64,000 nt of DNA, taken from assembly GCA_948470475.1 (NCBI GenBank), contig OX419339.1, positions 15,921,863 through 15,985,862 of the forward strand. Reading direction: 5' to 3'. Positions within the stretch are counted from its first letter, which is position 1. Each line of letters opens with the position of its first letter. This stretch comes from Galaxea fascicularis. Lineage: Eukaryota > Cnidaria > Anthozoa > Scleractinia > Euphylliidae. The notes under the pieces were generated by a model. That model did not search any database, was not told the origin of the DNA, and saw only the letters and a program-made list of their open reading frames with translations. Positions 25,745 to 37,129 of the stretch are shown here, one piece after another. The position numbers and the translations under genes are program-made.

Positions 25745-28700
25745 TCAAACAAGACCCAAAGCTTTGAGCGCGACGTTGGCAGCGGTCTGTTCTGATCCTT
25801 TCTTGGTATTACAGCCGTTGCTGGTGTAAGAAGCTCCTGCCACATGCACAGTACACTTGAACACTCCGTTTTCTCGCTGGCTATCGTACACAGGTAAAGA
25901 AAGCTTGTTCTTCTGGCAGTATTCTTGTAAAGAATTTTTGTGCGAGGTGAAAGTTGGTTGCGGTTTTGCTTTAGTCGCAGGTAGCGATGGTTGAGAGATA
26001 GGGGTGGTAATCTTCTCGACCACTGGCGTAGAAACATGCTGCCCTGTGACACTGGTGGTATTTTGCGTTGAAGGAGTTGAAACAGGCTGGGATGTCGGGG
26101 TAGCGGAAGGTAATGGAATCTGCTCGATCGCTTCACTTACTGCAAGAAAGAGAAGAAATGGTCTGATTTTGATTGAATCCCACTGAACTATAACCCTTGT
26201 TAAAACACACAAAGCAATAGGCCATTTCCGAATTACTTCAGACCCCTTTTTCAAAGCGAGTCTTAGTGCTCATCTCTTCATGTGCAAATCAACTTTCCTT
26301 CACCTGGAAATGAGTTTAATTTGCGTGTAAATGAAAATTGATTTGCATATGAAAGGATGAGCACTGAGACTCGCTTTGAAAAAGAGGTCTGAGATAATTC
26401 GGAAATGGCCTATTTATAGTAGTCTCTTGTCCGCTTTTATTTTCTGCACATGCTCTACAGAGTACTTCCCATTCACTGGTTGGCAGTGTTCTGGATTTCT
26501 TGCGCGCAAAGCGTGTGCTCCCTTCACCGTCAGTCCAACAACTCCACTCCAAAGTGACGATGCGTTTGACCGAATATTTGACAGACAAAATAAAGTTTGC
26601 TCTGACAAGTTTTCAAAGGAAGTCACAAATGTTGGAAGCAAGTGAAACAATCAGTATAGCCATGTGGCATACAGCAATCTAATGCTGCATTTGAGTAAAA
26701 AACACCTGAGCTAACAAGCCATTTTAATACACACAACTGCGACTGAGGGCTTATTCTTTTATCCCAGTTGCTGGGAAGTTCGAAACTCCTCAGTGTTGCT
26801 TCCATTTGAACTGACAACGCCCGTGATTTACCCAGAAATAGAAAAGAACAAGTAAAGCTTTTGCTTTGCATTGCATTAGCATAGTTTGTCCGCGTCGTTT
26901 GTCAAACTTTTTAATAACAAAATCGTAAATAGTTTAATTGCGCGCTCACCTATGACATGCAGTTACAGGAGAGCTAAGGCGGTTTTATTCCTTAAGCGGT
27001 TTTCATTCAGATAAAGAGGCTATAGCAGATTAAACACAGAGTTGCATTGGTTACTCTCTACGTGACTTGAGAGGCGTTAACGTTCCATTCTTATCCCAAC
27101 TATACTTTCTTCTAAAGTTATATTTGCGCCTTTCCACGAAGAGATTTTAATTTTCGAAGGGCATGCCATTAGCGACAGGAGCACAAACGAAATCAACAAT
27201 GTACCCTTTGTCTTTACTAGTCAGAACCGCTTGGGCTGTTGATTGACAAGTGATATTTGTTTGGAAATTTCTATAGTGACATGAACTTGTTTTTGAGAAA
27301 GCTGCCAAACATGCCATATTAAGGTTAAGCTCTAGCTGCACTGTGCCGGTTTTCAAAGCCAAAGAATAATTCTTCTTCGAAGTAAATACCGTTTTGTAGC
27401 GCACCAAAACATATCATGGACTTGAATTTGTAATTCTATAGCCTGAAGTTCAGCTAAATCATCAACAATCCCTATTGGTAAGCGACAAGAAAAGGCAGCT
27501 GAACTTCAACCTAGAAATCCAAACAGTGTGAACTAAATAGTTTCAAAGCTGTGAAGGCTCCTGGACGCGGCACTTCTACGAAACCAAAAGCTACAGTTGC
27601 TCTTTAATTAAATCAACACTAAACCTGAAGTCGACACAAATGTCCCAATTATAAACAAACAACAGCACAACTTCTCGTTGTTGTTGTTTACCACAGCACA
27701 CACAAAGTGATTCTAGCTTTTGCGCCAGTGTAGTCTGCATAACGGGCGCTTATTTCGCCGAACGCGGAGCACGAGGCGTGAGGGGTGTTGCTTTCTCCCC
27801 CTCTCGCCTCGCGCTCCACGCTCGTTTTCGCACTTCACGCTCGACTAAATAAACGCCTGTTTATACAGGCCAGCGCCAGAAAAAGTGATCCAAGAGGGTG
27901 GCCATTCAATTGATAGAAATGAATAATCTCCCTGTCAAAAAAATTTCGCATGTCATATGCGGGCTTAAGATCGCCCGTCATACGCAACTTGACGATTCCC
28001 AGCTGGGCGTCTGTAACGACGTAAAAAAAAAGAACGTCTTTATTCTCTACGCTTATCTGCATGTTAAAGGACGAGGAGACTGCCGAAACTTGAAAAGAAC
28101 GGCGAATTAAGTTGCCAGATCCAAGTGAAAGAAAGCAGCACTGTTCAGAACAGTGAAATCAGCCAAAACCAGGCTATGCTGCACCTCCAATCCAAGCTAT
28201 TGTGTAAACAAAAATTCCAGACATTGCCTCATGGGCAGACACATTTTCAGACAATGAATACCAGAAGGTGCCAACTCGATTTTAAAACCCTCTCACCCCA
28301 TTGATGGTCAAGACATCTAAATCTGAAATCACTGCACAATGTTGGAAAGTAAAGAGCACCAAAGCCTGACACCCTCGCTCGCCGGCTTGTTTCTCCGCAA
28401 CGCCAATCAGAGCCTGCTCGAAGGCTAAAAGCACTAAGCACAAACTCAACGCTCTGTAGCTTTTATCGGAACCACCACACGTTAGTCCCGGGGGGACTCT
28501 CCTACAAAAATGACTGGGATACTTGTCGGAAATTTTGAAAAGAACCTCTAAAAGATATCAGAATGTCGATCAGCGGGCGTGGTTCCCCTCATTTTTCCAC
28601 CCTAAAAGGTACCACCACTTTAAATTCTACTGGGGAAACCAATTTTAAAACACCAAATTAACCATCGTTGACAAGTTTCAATAGCAGTTAAGACGGGTCA

Positions 28701-31700
28701 CCTTGGCTCAATACCCTAAAAGGTACCGCGACAACTCAATTTTACCCCCTAAAAGATACGACGAGTACGCCCGTCATTTTTATAGGGGAGCTTCCCCCCA
28801 ACCCCCTCCTCCCCTCCTGTACCACAAGGCGAGAGTAGTTTCAGTTTCCTTAGCATGGTCACAATCACACAATCAAAAATTGTAGCCACACACTTGACTC
28901 AAAGGTTAACTCAACAGTGAAGGCACTGTTGAAAGAACTCACTAGCAGAGGGCGGGTGGTAATTTCTTGTAATTAGAGAAATAGAGACATGGTGTCTTAT
29001 TTCGCAAGTCCGCAACATTGGGCAGACAGCACGTGCCAGATTCCTTACAATGAGGTCAGCCACAGTGTATTTTAAAAAAGTCCTCGCTGCAACTGCAACA
29101 TAGCTAAAACAAAATTCTCGAATCTAACTGGTTATCACTAGCTATGATTTTGTACGCGTCACGTCTAAGTATTTGAACAGTACCCGTTACCGAGCGCGCT
29201 GCACGAAGGCGGTTGTCTCTTTTTACGCATCTCGCAGTGAAAAATGTTTATTGTTTTCCCGAAAACGTTTTCACTTTTTTTTCTCTTGAATTTTGCTAGA
29301 CACTATTAATTGGTAACAGGACTCCGTGTCATCCAACTCGGCCTGTAATCACTCTCGTGATGAAACAAATCGGACTCCCGCTGCGCGGAAATCAGATTCT
29401 GTGTTAAAATAACTCGCACTATTACCGACCTAATTGGACTCCACTCAGTCCTATACTTCCGTACCTATTACAATTATTAACTGTATTTAATTTCGGCATT
29501 CAGTGCTGAAAAAAAAAAAAGAAAAGAAACGTGCCATAATGTATGGTTTTTAATGTCCAGAAGGGAGTCCAGCTAGGCAACCCACTGGAAAACTTCATTT
29601 AGCAGTTGAACGCTGGATTCCGAGGTTTCGGTTTCCTACCGAAATTGTGACATTCGTCGTAACAAGATAACGTGGCCCACTTGAAGAGCACAACCTTTGT
29701 TCCTTACAGAGTACGTACATTAGGTAAATAAACTTCCCTAGCCCACATCCCGGCGTATTTCACAGGTAAATGTAAGACAAACATCAACAGCCGATACTTG
29801 GTAAAACTTAACGCGATAAGCAAACAGTCAGAGATTGGCCAAGTTGACTACCATGGCAAGGATGCTCGTAAATATTTATAAAAGGTAAATGCAGGTTGCG
29901 GACAGGCCAAATCCAGCCTGCTACTAGATTAGGAAACATTAATCGATCAATTGACACCACCACATGAAAGATACCGTCGAGTTTCGTAGTTTGACCAAGT
30001 TTGATTCTTTTAAGTCAAACAGAGACCAAGATTTGGACTTTAAAACATCGTTCAAAATCCATACAAACGTCTGTAAATTTGTGACAGCGTCCCCAAAAAC
30101 CATTCAAACGCTGTACTTTTCTTTCACCTCAATAATTTCCATAGTAGGTGGATGACGGGATTTTACACTGGTCAGAAAATTAAATAATATTTTTAAGAGT
30201 TTATATGGTTTTGGGGCACGCAGCCTCGAAATCAGAGACGTTTGTAAGGATTTTGAACGATGTTTTAAAGTCCATATCTTGGTTTCTGTTCAACCTAAAA
30301 AATCAAACTTGGTCAAATGACCAAACTCGACGGTATCTTTCATGTGATGGTGTCAATTTATCGGTTACTTAAAAATTGAAACTCGCCCCAGTTCCCTGCG
30401 CAACTCCGGAATGGCCAGTATGACTCAAACATCGAGGAAAACTCAACCCCCTAAGTGGATGCTTGATTTCCACCCACACTTGGAGCAAAGAATCACTTTA
30501 AAGTGGTGGTTTGAATTAAATTTCCTCTTTGACTTAAAATCCAGTTACATATTTGCTTACCTTGTCTCAAAATTACTACCATAGACCGAAACAATAAAAA
30601 ATAGAAATCAGACTGGCCTGAAAATGCTAAACACTTAAAACCCTAAGATCAAAGTGTGATTTCTCATTTGTTGCCTCTACACATTTCCTATAGAAGTAGT
30701 GGGGAGAAGTTGGTAAAATATCAAGCAAATTCATCTTGTGTGATCATGCCCTTAATTCTTGTGACTACTCTGTTTTTCAAAGCATATATATCAAAGGAGA
30801 GATTTGATGTTGATCACTCTTACAGTTTAAAGGGTTAAATCCCAAATTAACCTTTTAAACCCTGATCAGGGCTGTGCTCTAGCAGCACACGGTCACCCCA
30901 GGCAACTTACTTTTGCCTTTGTGCTACCAGCAAATAATAGTTTTTGCGCCAAATTTATGTGCTAGGCGCCTGGATTTCAAGAGTATAGAGATTTTGGGCA
31001 CCCGACTACTTTTCTTAGAGCATAGCCTTTCTGATGTTAGAATGTATAATTGAGGAGAATTTACTGAAAAATCAAGACCTTTGTTATTTGTTGACCAATT
31101 CCTTTTTGCTCACAATCTTTATGTTGGACTAAGCAGTGTTACTAAAAGGAATATTAAACACTGGTTGCTCTTAGGGGTAAAGGGTTCAACCACAAGGTGT
31201 AGACCCAAGTCTGCCGCAGCAGAGCCCATGCCTACCCCTTAAAGCCACGGCTACATGAGTGATTTTTTGCTTGTGATGATGATGATGATGATGATGATGT
31301 TGCGTCGCCAGCGTGCAGGGGTGACTACATGAGTGACAAAGTCTGTCATTTGGTCGCGAAAAGTTCAACTCATTCAATTTCTCGAGATTTTTTTTCTGCA
31401 ATTTTTCAGCTGTCGCCATAACAGCACTTGTGCGAGAATGACTACCTGTGTGATTTTCACCATGCGCTGGTGATGCGACAAATTTAGAAAAAAATAGCTA
31501 GAGTAGCCACGGCTTAAGACAAAACAGCAAGGGAGCTTACCGGTTGATGAAGTTACTGTTGTAGAGGTCTCAGTACAGCTTGATGCTACGGACACATTTT
31601 GAGAGGCCAGCTTTCTGCACTCTTCAACAAAATCTTGAAAATTAGGAGCTGGAGCTGGGCATTGATTCAACATGTGTAAAACCACTTGAGCTGCGTTCTG

Positions 31701-34700
31701 TTCTGCTTGCTTTTTTGTGGACTGAGGACCATTGCTTTGATAAACTTTCTTGTTGAACACAATAGTGGTCACAAAACCTTTCCCTGTGTCTGTTTTTACA
31801 GTGTCGTAAGATGGCAAGGAGAGATGAAACTTCTGACAGAATTCATTAAGCCTGCTCTTGTACGAGTTTGTCACTGGAGATGCTGACTCCAGCTTTGCTC
31901 TTTTCCCATAAGGATCCTGCGATATGCTGTTGTCTATACATGGCCTTTTTACAGCTGCAAAAATGATACAAAAGTTTTGTTAGGAAATCTTAATAAATCC
32001 TATAGCCCTTTTGTTAGAAATGCTACCCCAAAAGAGCGATAAAATGAAGCAGGGATATGCATAAAGTACCCAGGTGTTCTGGTTTGGTGAAAATGCTGTT
32101 TTCTGCCAAATTGCAGCTGTAACTAGGAATCTAACTCAAATTAATAACAAGGAGACTCCAAGACTCAATAAAGCCTGGTGGGCTGCCCAACTCCTAAAAA
32201 AACCCAGTTTACTCAAATTGGCAGCCTTATACAATTACTGGAAACAGAAGTTATGACACCAACAAAAAAAGTGTAAACTCTACACTCTTAAAGTTGCAAC
32301 TCTTTTGGTTGCTACAATAAAAGAAAAGTTATTAGCATCAACTTTCTTCTTGCAATATCAATGCTTTATCAAACACAGTAGTCATGAGAATACTGGTAAC
32401 AAGGGCAGGATCACGTTAGATGAATTGCTTCATATTTCAACAATTTCTCCCTACCACTTCAAAAGGATAATTTTATGTGTAAGAGCAACAAATTAGAAGT
32501 TAAATTTTGCAGGATGAGTTCTTCTAAAAGCAGTGGCCCACAACTGTCACGGCAAAAAGCTGGCCTCGACAACTGTATATTTTTTTCACTGGCATAATTT
32601 ACCTACGTCTTCTTATTGTATGACTGTCCATCCCAGCTAATGCTACACTAGAGAAAAATGAATATGGAAGGTTGCTTTTGCTGTGAGAATTTTCGTTTTA
32701 CCATGGACACGAATCTTCTCTTTCTGCCTTAAGGTTTACTTGTTTGCTGTGAGTCTTATTTCTTTTGCTGTGATAGCTGTGGGCCACCACAAATGACAAA
32801 CAAAGGTTTCAAAATGCAACTGGGTAATTTATTGGGGCATACTAATCATACCTGAAGCAGTTTTAACATCAAATGGAACTGATGAATCTATCAGTCCAAG
32901 GCTCAATAAAGCCTGGTGGGCTGCACTTTGCTGGGCCTCCTTGGGATCTCCTTGTATGCCAGTACTTTTGAAAGTGTTCCCAGCAACTTCAACCTTAGCT
33001 GAGTACCCATAGTTGTTTTTCCAACTATGGTATCCAGGAACAGGTAACTGCTGCTTTTGACAACATTCTTGAAGGCTGTTCTTGAATGAAATGAAGTTTA
33101 ATTCTCCAGGAACAGCAGCTGGAAAAAAAAACAACATTAAAACATACTTGTTTTTCTTTGTTTTAGATACATGTACTTTTGAATTCAAATTTCAACAGAA
33201 ACAAAACATACCCACAATCATGGTTAAATAACATAATAACATAATAAAGCAAAAGAGTGTATTGAAAGCATGTACTGTATTAAAAACAAAATAATCACAA
33301 AGAAGAAAAATTATTAACATGGCACTTGTTAAAACTACATGTATCAGCCTGTTAAGCCAGTACAGAGTTATGAAGTTATAGTAATGGTTGAAATGTTATC
33401 CATATTGTAAAAAAATTATTGAAGACGAATAAATATTGGCAGAGAAAGGGCGATTTACGTTTTGGCCAAAAGTAAAAATTACCAGTTTGATTGACATTCT
33501 TAGCGCTGTTTTCTCAAAATAATTTTTCTGGTCACGCAAAGGCAAAAGTAAGTTGCCAGGGGTGACTGGGCAGTACTACAGCACAGCCCTGCAGGAAAAC
33601 AATGATCTGTAAGAATACATGTTTGGACAAGGCTCTACCTTTAATGTCCACACTTTTCAACTATATGCACTGTAAACTTCATGCTGTGGATCATCTCTAG
33701 TACACATGCACTGTATGCAATGTATATTAATGCAGATGAAAAGACTTACATGTACATTCATTGATATACAACTTACCTTTCACCACAGCATTTTGTGTCT
33801 TTTTTTGCTCCTTCTTTGCTTTATTTAACATGGAGTAACTCTGGTAGTTCATGTTTGAAGTCTTTGCAACTGAGTTTGTTGTTACAGTGTGATTAGTGAC
33901 CTTCATCACAGCTGAAGTATTTTGCAATGACTTATCATTTGTGTCAGTTGACTGTTTGTTACCATTTCCTTTGGCAGCTGCATCTCTTGCATTAGCCAAC
34001 CAACTGGCTGTGCCTCCATTAGAAGTACTTCCACCTCTTCCATTCACTGCACCTCTTGCTGGGGTACCCCTTCCACTAACAGCACCTCTGCCTGTACTTG
34101 CTCCTCTACTGGGTACACCCCTGCCAGGACCTCTAGATGCACCTCTCATAGCACTAGGGGCACCCCTAGGAGCACTGGAATCTCCTCTTGCGGAATTAGA
34201 AGCACCCCTTGGAGTTCCCCTAACTGGGTGTATTCCCCTCCCAGTGCTTGATCCTCTGATTGAAGGACTCCTTGTTTTTGGTCCTCCACGTGTGGTTGGT
34301 GTTCCTCTTTTTGGAGCTTCACCCCTTCCACCTCGCATGTCACTACCTCTTCCTCTACCCCTGGAAGAGCCATTAGGAGGAAATGGAGGGGGAGGAGGAG
34401 GTGGTGGGTCAAAGTCGTCATCTGCAAATGAAGGTGGTGGAGCACGGGGTGGAGGTGGTGGATAATCTTCAAATTCCCAAGGAGGGGGTCTCAAAGGGCC
34501 ATCAAAATCATCTCTCCAAGGGGGTGGTGGAGACGAAGGTCTTTCATGCCAGCCTCTGTGTGATCCTGGAGGTGGTGGTGGTGGTGAAGGGGGAAAACCA
34601 TAAGGGTCTCTGCGCTCCCAAGGCGGCGAAGGAGGAGGTCCAAAGCCATGATAGTGTCCCCTTGGGGGAGGTCCTCCCCTCCTTTGCATTACAGGCCCAG

Positions 34701-34809
34701 GGTGAAGCTGGCAGTTGTAACAACTCTGCAAAAAATAATGTTAACATTTAAGTAGTTAAACATGCATTACTCACCTCTGCACTCACATTACTTTCAAACC
34801 ATGCCTCTT
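25745..34809 (-). CDS. Triple dsRBD protein with proline/RGG-rich N-terminal region
   Basis: Coding exons in transcript order: 34809-34775, 34725-33777, 33118-32852, 31954-31541 and 26139-25745 (stop at 25745). The start exon is not found. The big exon begins SCYNCQLHPG, continues with proline runs (PPSPPPPPPG, FDPPPPPPPPFPPNG), then about 100 residues of RG/RGG repeats. Each later exon encodes one dsRBD: FKNSLQECCQKQQLPVPGY; YKSRLNEFCQKFHLSLPSY with TKKQAEQNAAQVVL; HKNSLQEYCQKNKLSLPVY with KKGSEQTAANVALKALGLV at the C-terminus. The junctions joining the RGG exon and the three dsRBD exons are all phase 1, and all phases agree. dsRBDs bind A-form dsRNA and RGG regions bind RNA or drive condensates, so roles in RNA silencing, editing or antiviral sensing are possible but inferred. 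I do not recognise a named orthologue, and no catalytic domain is visible. Confidence 0.9.
26216..26414. mobile_element. Foldback MITE
   Basis: AATAGGCCATTTCCGAATTA at the left end recurs as its complement at the right end. The arms continue through TTTTTCAAAGCGAGTCT for about 95 bp each with few differences, so nearly the whole 199 bp is an inverted repeat. It lies in the dsRBD gene's large last intron, just upstream of the last exon. I recall this type as abundant in corals. Confidence 0.85.
28485..28822. repeat. Dispersed repeat with CCCTAAAAGGTACC motifs
   Basis: GGGGGGACTCTCCTACAAAAA is followed by repeated copies of CCCTAAAAG(G/A)TAC (near 28601, 28712 and 28747) and ends in a C-rich stretch. 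The spaced internal motif marks a dispersed non-coding repeat. It lies in the dsRBD gene's large intron. Confidence 0.6.
29943..30363. mobile_element. Foldback element, arms about 150-175 bp
   Basis: The left arm begins ATTGACACCACCACATGAAA. The complement of the right arm begins AATTGACACCATCACATGAA. Both run on through GACCAAGTTTGATT and CATCGTTCAAAATCC, with about 95 bp of unrelated sequence between them. A related single arm is in ESRP at 10237. This is a hairpin-type MITE or two opposed insertions of one family. Confidence 0.8.
32150..32200 (-). pseudogene. Decayed fragment of a dsRBD exon
   Basis: CAATAAAGCCTGGTGGGCTG (inside 32166-32186), with its flanks, repeats the 3' part of the intact dsRBD1 exon near 32898-32925, plus-strand reading. 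On the minus strand it encodes a piece equivalent to AAHQALLSLG. The similarity fades on both sides and no open dsRBD remains. It lies in the intron between the dsRBD1 and dsRBD2 exons, so it looks like the remnant of an extra duplicated exon. Confidence 0.65.
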
Positions 34810-35029
34810 CTAAAAGAAATTGATAGAACTGTTTCTATAGTATTCTGATGACAACAGTGACCTTCAGGCCAACCAGGCACATGTATCTACAACAGATTTA
34901 GAATTTAGATTTTTATTGTTTTTGCACTATTTACATGTGATACAGAAGGAGTAAAAAATATTAATATACACTTCAAAGAAAAACAACAGAGAAAGTACAA
35001 ACAACTATTACAAATTTACACAAAAATTT

Positions 35030-35300
35030 GGTTTTATCAACGAAGTTGATAATGTAAATTGACCACCGTACAGGGATTCCAAAAGGATGACGTTTCCAGC
35101 GTTAGCCCTTCATCAGAACGAATTTGGACCTGGACATTTGGATTCACTCTGACAAAGGGCTAATACTCAAAAAGTCAGGTTTTAGAATCCCTGTGCACTG
35201 GTCAATTTACATTACCAACTTTATTGACAAAACCAAATTTTTGTGCACTACTTCCACACTGATGCAGAACTACAGTTTCTTTAGGAACTACCCACTTTAT
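35030..35300 (-). mobile_element. Penelope-type fragment with hammerhead-like core
   Basis: On the minus strand CTGATGA (35116-35110), a stem-loop GGGC-TAAC-GCTG, GAAA (35096-35093) and GTC (35091-35089) follow in hammerhead order, with one mismatch in stem II and almost no stem III. A second, decayed copy faces it on the plus strand at about 35147-35176. The motif is followed by GTGCACTGGTCAATTTACAT and a tail with CAGTTTCTTTAGGAACTAC, shared with 55785-55985. Penelope-like elements are known to carry such minimal hammerheads. No reverse transcriptase or GIY-YIG domain is present here. Confidence 0.65.
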
Positions 35301-35460
35301 TACAAATTTAGCTTTTTGCCTCATTTATTGGTAATATTTTATCTATTTATTTATTTATTTATTTATTAAGTTATTTTAGTTATTTATCTGTTTACAGAGA
35401 AATTTGGGCATGGACATTTGGTAATCCTAAAAATAACAGATCAAAGAGGTTGTAATTAAC

Positions 35461-35535
35461 TTCTTTGTTTGTGGGTAAAATAAACCCACAGAAGAGGTCA
35501 TCCACCGGCTCTATCATGATTCCATTTCGGTACTT
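35461..35535 (-). other. Possible additional exon, dsRBD gene 5' region
   Basis: On the minus strand ACACCTGTTTCAG (strong acceptor) opens a frame with YRNGIMIEPVDDLFCGF and then ILPTNKE, which has protein-like composition and continues open for about 45 codons. The splice phase does not join cleanly to the 34809-34775 exon (a phase-1 T donor would create a stop). It could be an alternative exon or chance. I do not recognise the sequence. Confidence 0.25.
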
Positions 35536-36321
35536 AGCTGAAACAGGTGTTACACATTAGTGTCCCCAGAGAAAAAAATTAAACCCATGGCTAATGCAAT
35601 TTATCAATATAATCACATTCATTTACATAGTTTTTGTGAAGTTACCTTAGTGCACTTATTAGTTGAAAATTTACTCATTGGTCATGGTGGTTACTACAAA
35701 AATACTGGGTAATATGTGAAATGTGTGTTTTCAAACTTATGGCACTATTCTACCATAATGAAATCAAATAAGTCTTATTTCAAACTCACCTCAATGTGTA
35801 CCAGAGACCACAAAATAATTTTTTTTTCCAATATCTCATATAAACATTCCATACTGAACTTAATATTATTGACGTGACAGCTTCTCTGTTTTGGCAAATC
35901 AGTCTGATGACTGGGACTAATTATCACATCACTGCTGTAGCAGGATAATTAAACTATTGTAGAAGCTAGATCTGAGACCAATGAAAATTAGATTTTTAAC
36001 TTTCTTCGGCTCGGTGAAACTCACGAATGACGTAAAACAAAGACAACAAAAGGTTCGAAACAACAGCGTAACGCAAACAGTAGATCACAAAACAAAGAAA
36101 ACCTCGTCAGGTTTTTACACCCTTTCTTCAGCCTTTGTATACAGGTAAACTTAAGTGAATGATCCATAGAAAAGTTTTGTTGAGTTTAGCCTCTGAACAT
36201 CACCAAAATGCCTATAAAAAGCAATTTTTGCAGCAACACTCGTTTATTTCACCAGTTACCGAGCACCAACTAATACTGCACAAGAAAATACTAAGGAAAT
36301 CACCGGGTTGCTTGCCTTACC

Positions 36322-36858
36322 TGATCTGAACACGTGAATGCAAAACCAAGCCGATGTTTTACCTAACCACGTGGAAGTACCTCACATTTAAGCTTAACTC
36401 ACTTTCAAAGAATACTGTAATCCAGTAAGCTCGTTATGAACCTTGCGACGTAACCAGGTAATTCCTGTCAGAGCTAACAAGACCTTTTATATGGATAAAA
36501 AGACCTTCACCAGAGGATCAAAATGGCGGACCGAAAAGTGAGCCCAAATGCGCATGCGTCGTGGGAAATTGCCTTTCCCCTCCCGTGAGGGGAGCAAATT
36601 GTTGGAGCAAATGGCGGTTGCGCGTGCGATTTAATTTCTTCCGAAAGTTCTTCAAACTTCAGGATAATATAGTCTTGTCTGTTTCCGTTGTTCACAGTAT
36701 ACACTGATGTAAGTGACTTTTCTTCGTTAGTTTGGAAGATGTTTCCGGTGATCCGTCGCCAGGAGATAAGCCCTGTATATTTTTGATTGTGTCGGGTTGG
36801 TTGAACGAGCTCCATACTTGTTGTCTTATATAAGCACTCTGCAATACGTTCTCTAAAA
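36322..36858. promoter_or_regulatory. Divergent promoter of dsRBD gene and CIBAR1
   Basis: On the minus strand TTCAGATCAG is followed by GTAAGGCAAG, a strong donor ending near 36322. It is a good candidate for the dsRBD gene's first (non-coding) exon. The CIBAR1 start codon is at 36859 on the plus strand. The roughly 540 bp between them is therefore a head-to-head promoter region. No TATA box is evident. Confidence 0.5.
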
Positions 36859-37098
36859 ATGAAGAAATCCTCATCGAATTTAAGTACTGCTACTCCGAGC
36901 GAGATCAGAAGTGAGACAAAAGCAAGGTGCGTCTAAAGATGGTTTCTGAAAACATATACTGTAAGCTTAAGCTTTTGAATGGTCATTGTGGTTAGCTGAA
37001 AGAGCTAGTAGTAGTTCTCGAATAAAGGAATACATTGTTTACTCTATATTTTCTTGCAGGCTATTTGCAACAAAATTTACAATATGACGATATGTGTT

Positions 37099-37129
<31 letters not shown>

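Noticed and set aside
33896..34465. A 189-codon plus-strand open frame rich in Leu/Pro
   Set aside because: It is the antisense shadow of the proline/RGG-rich exon of the dsRBD gene.
36507..36815. A 102-codon minus-strand frame in the divergent promoter
   Set aside because: No recognisable protein features, and it lies between the two promoter ends just upstream of the CIBAR1 start codon.
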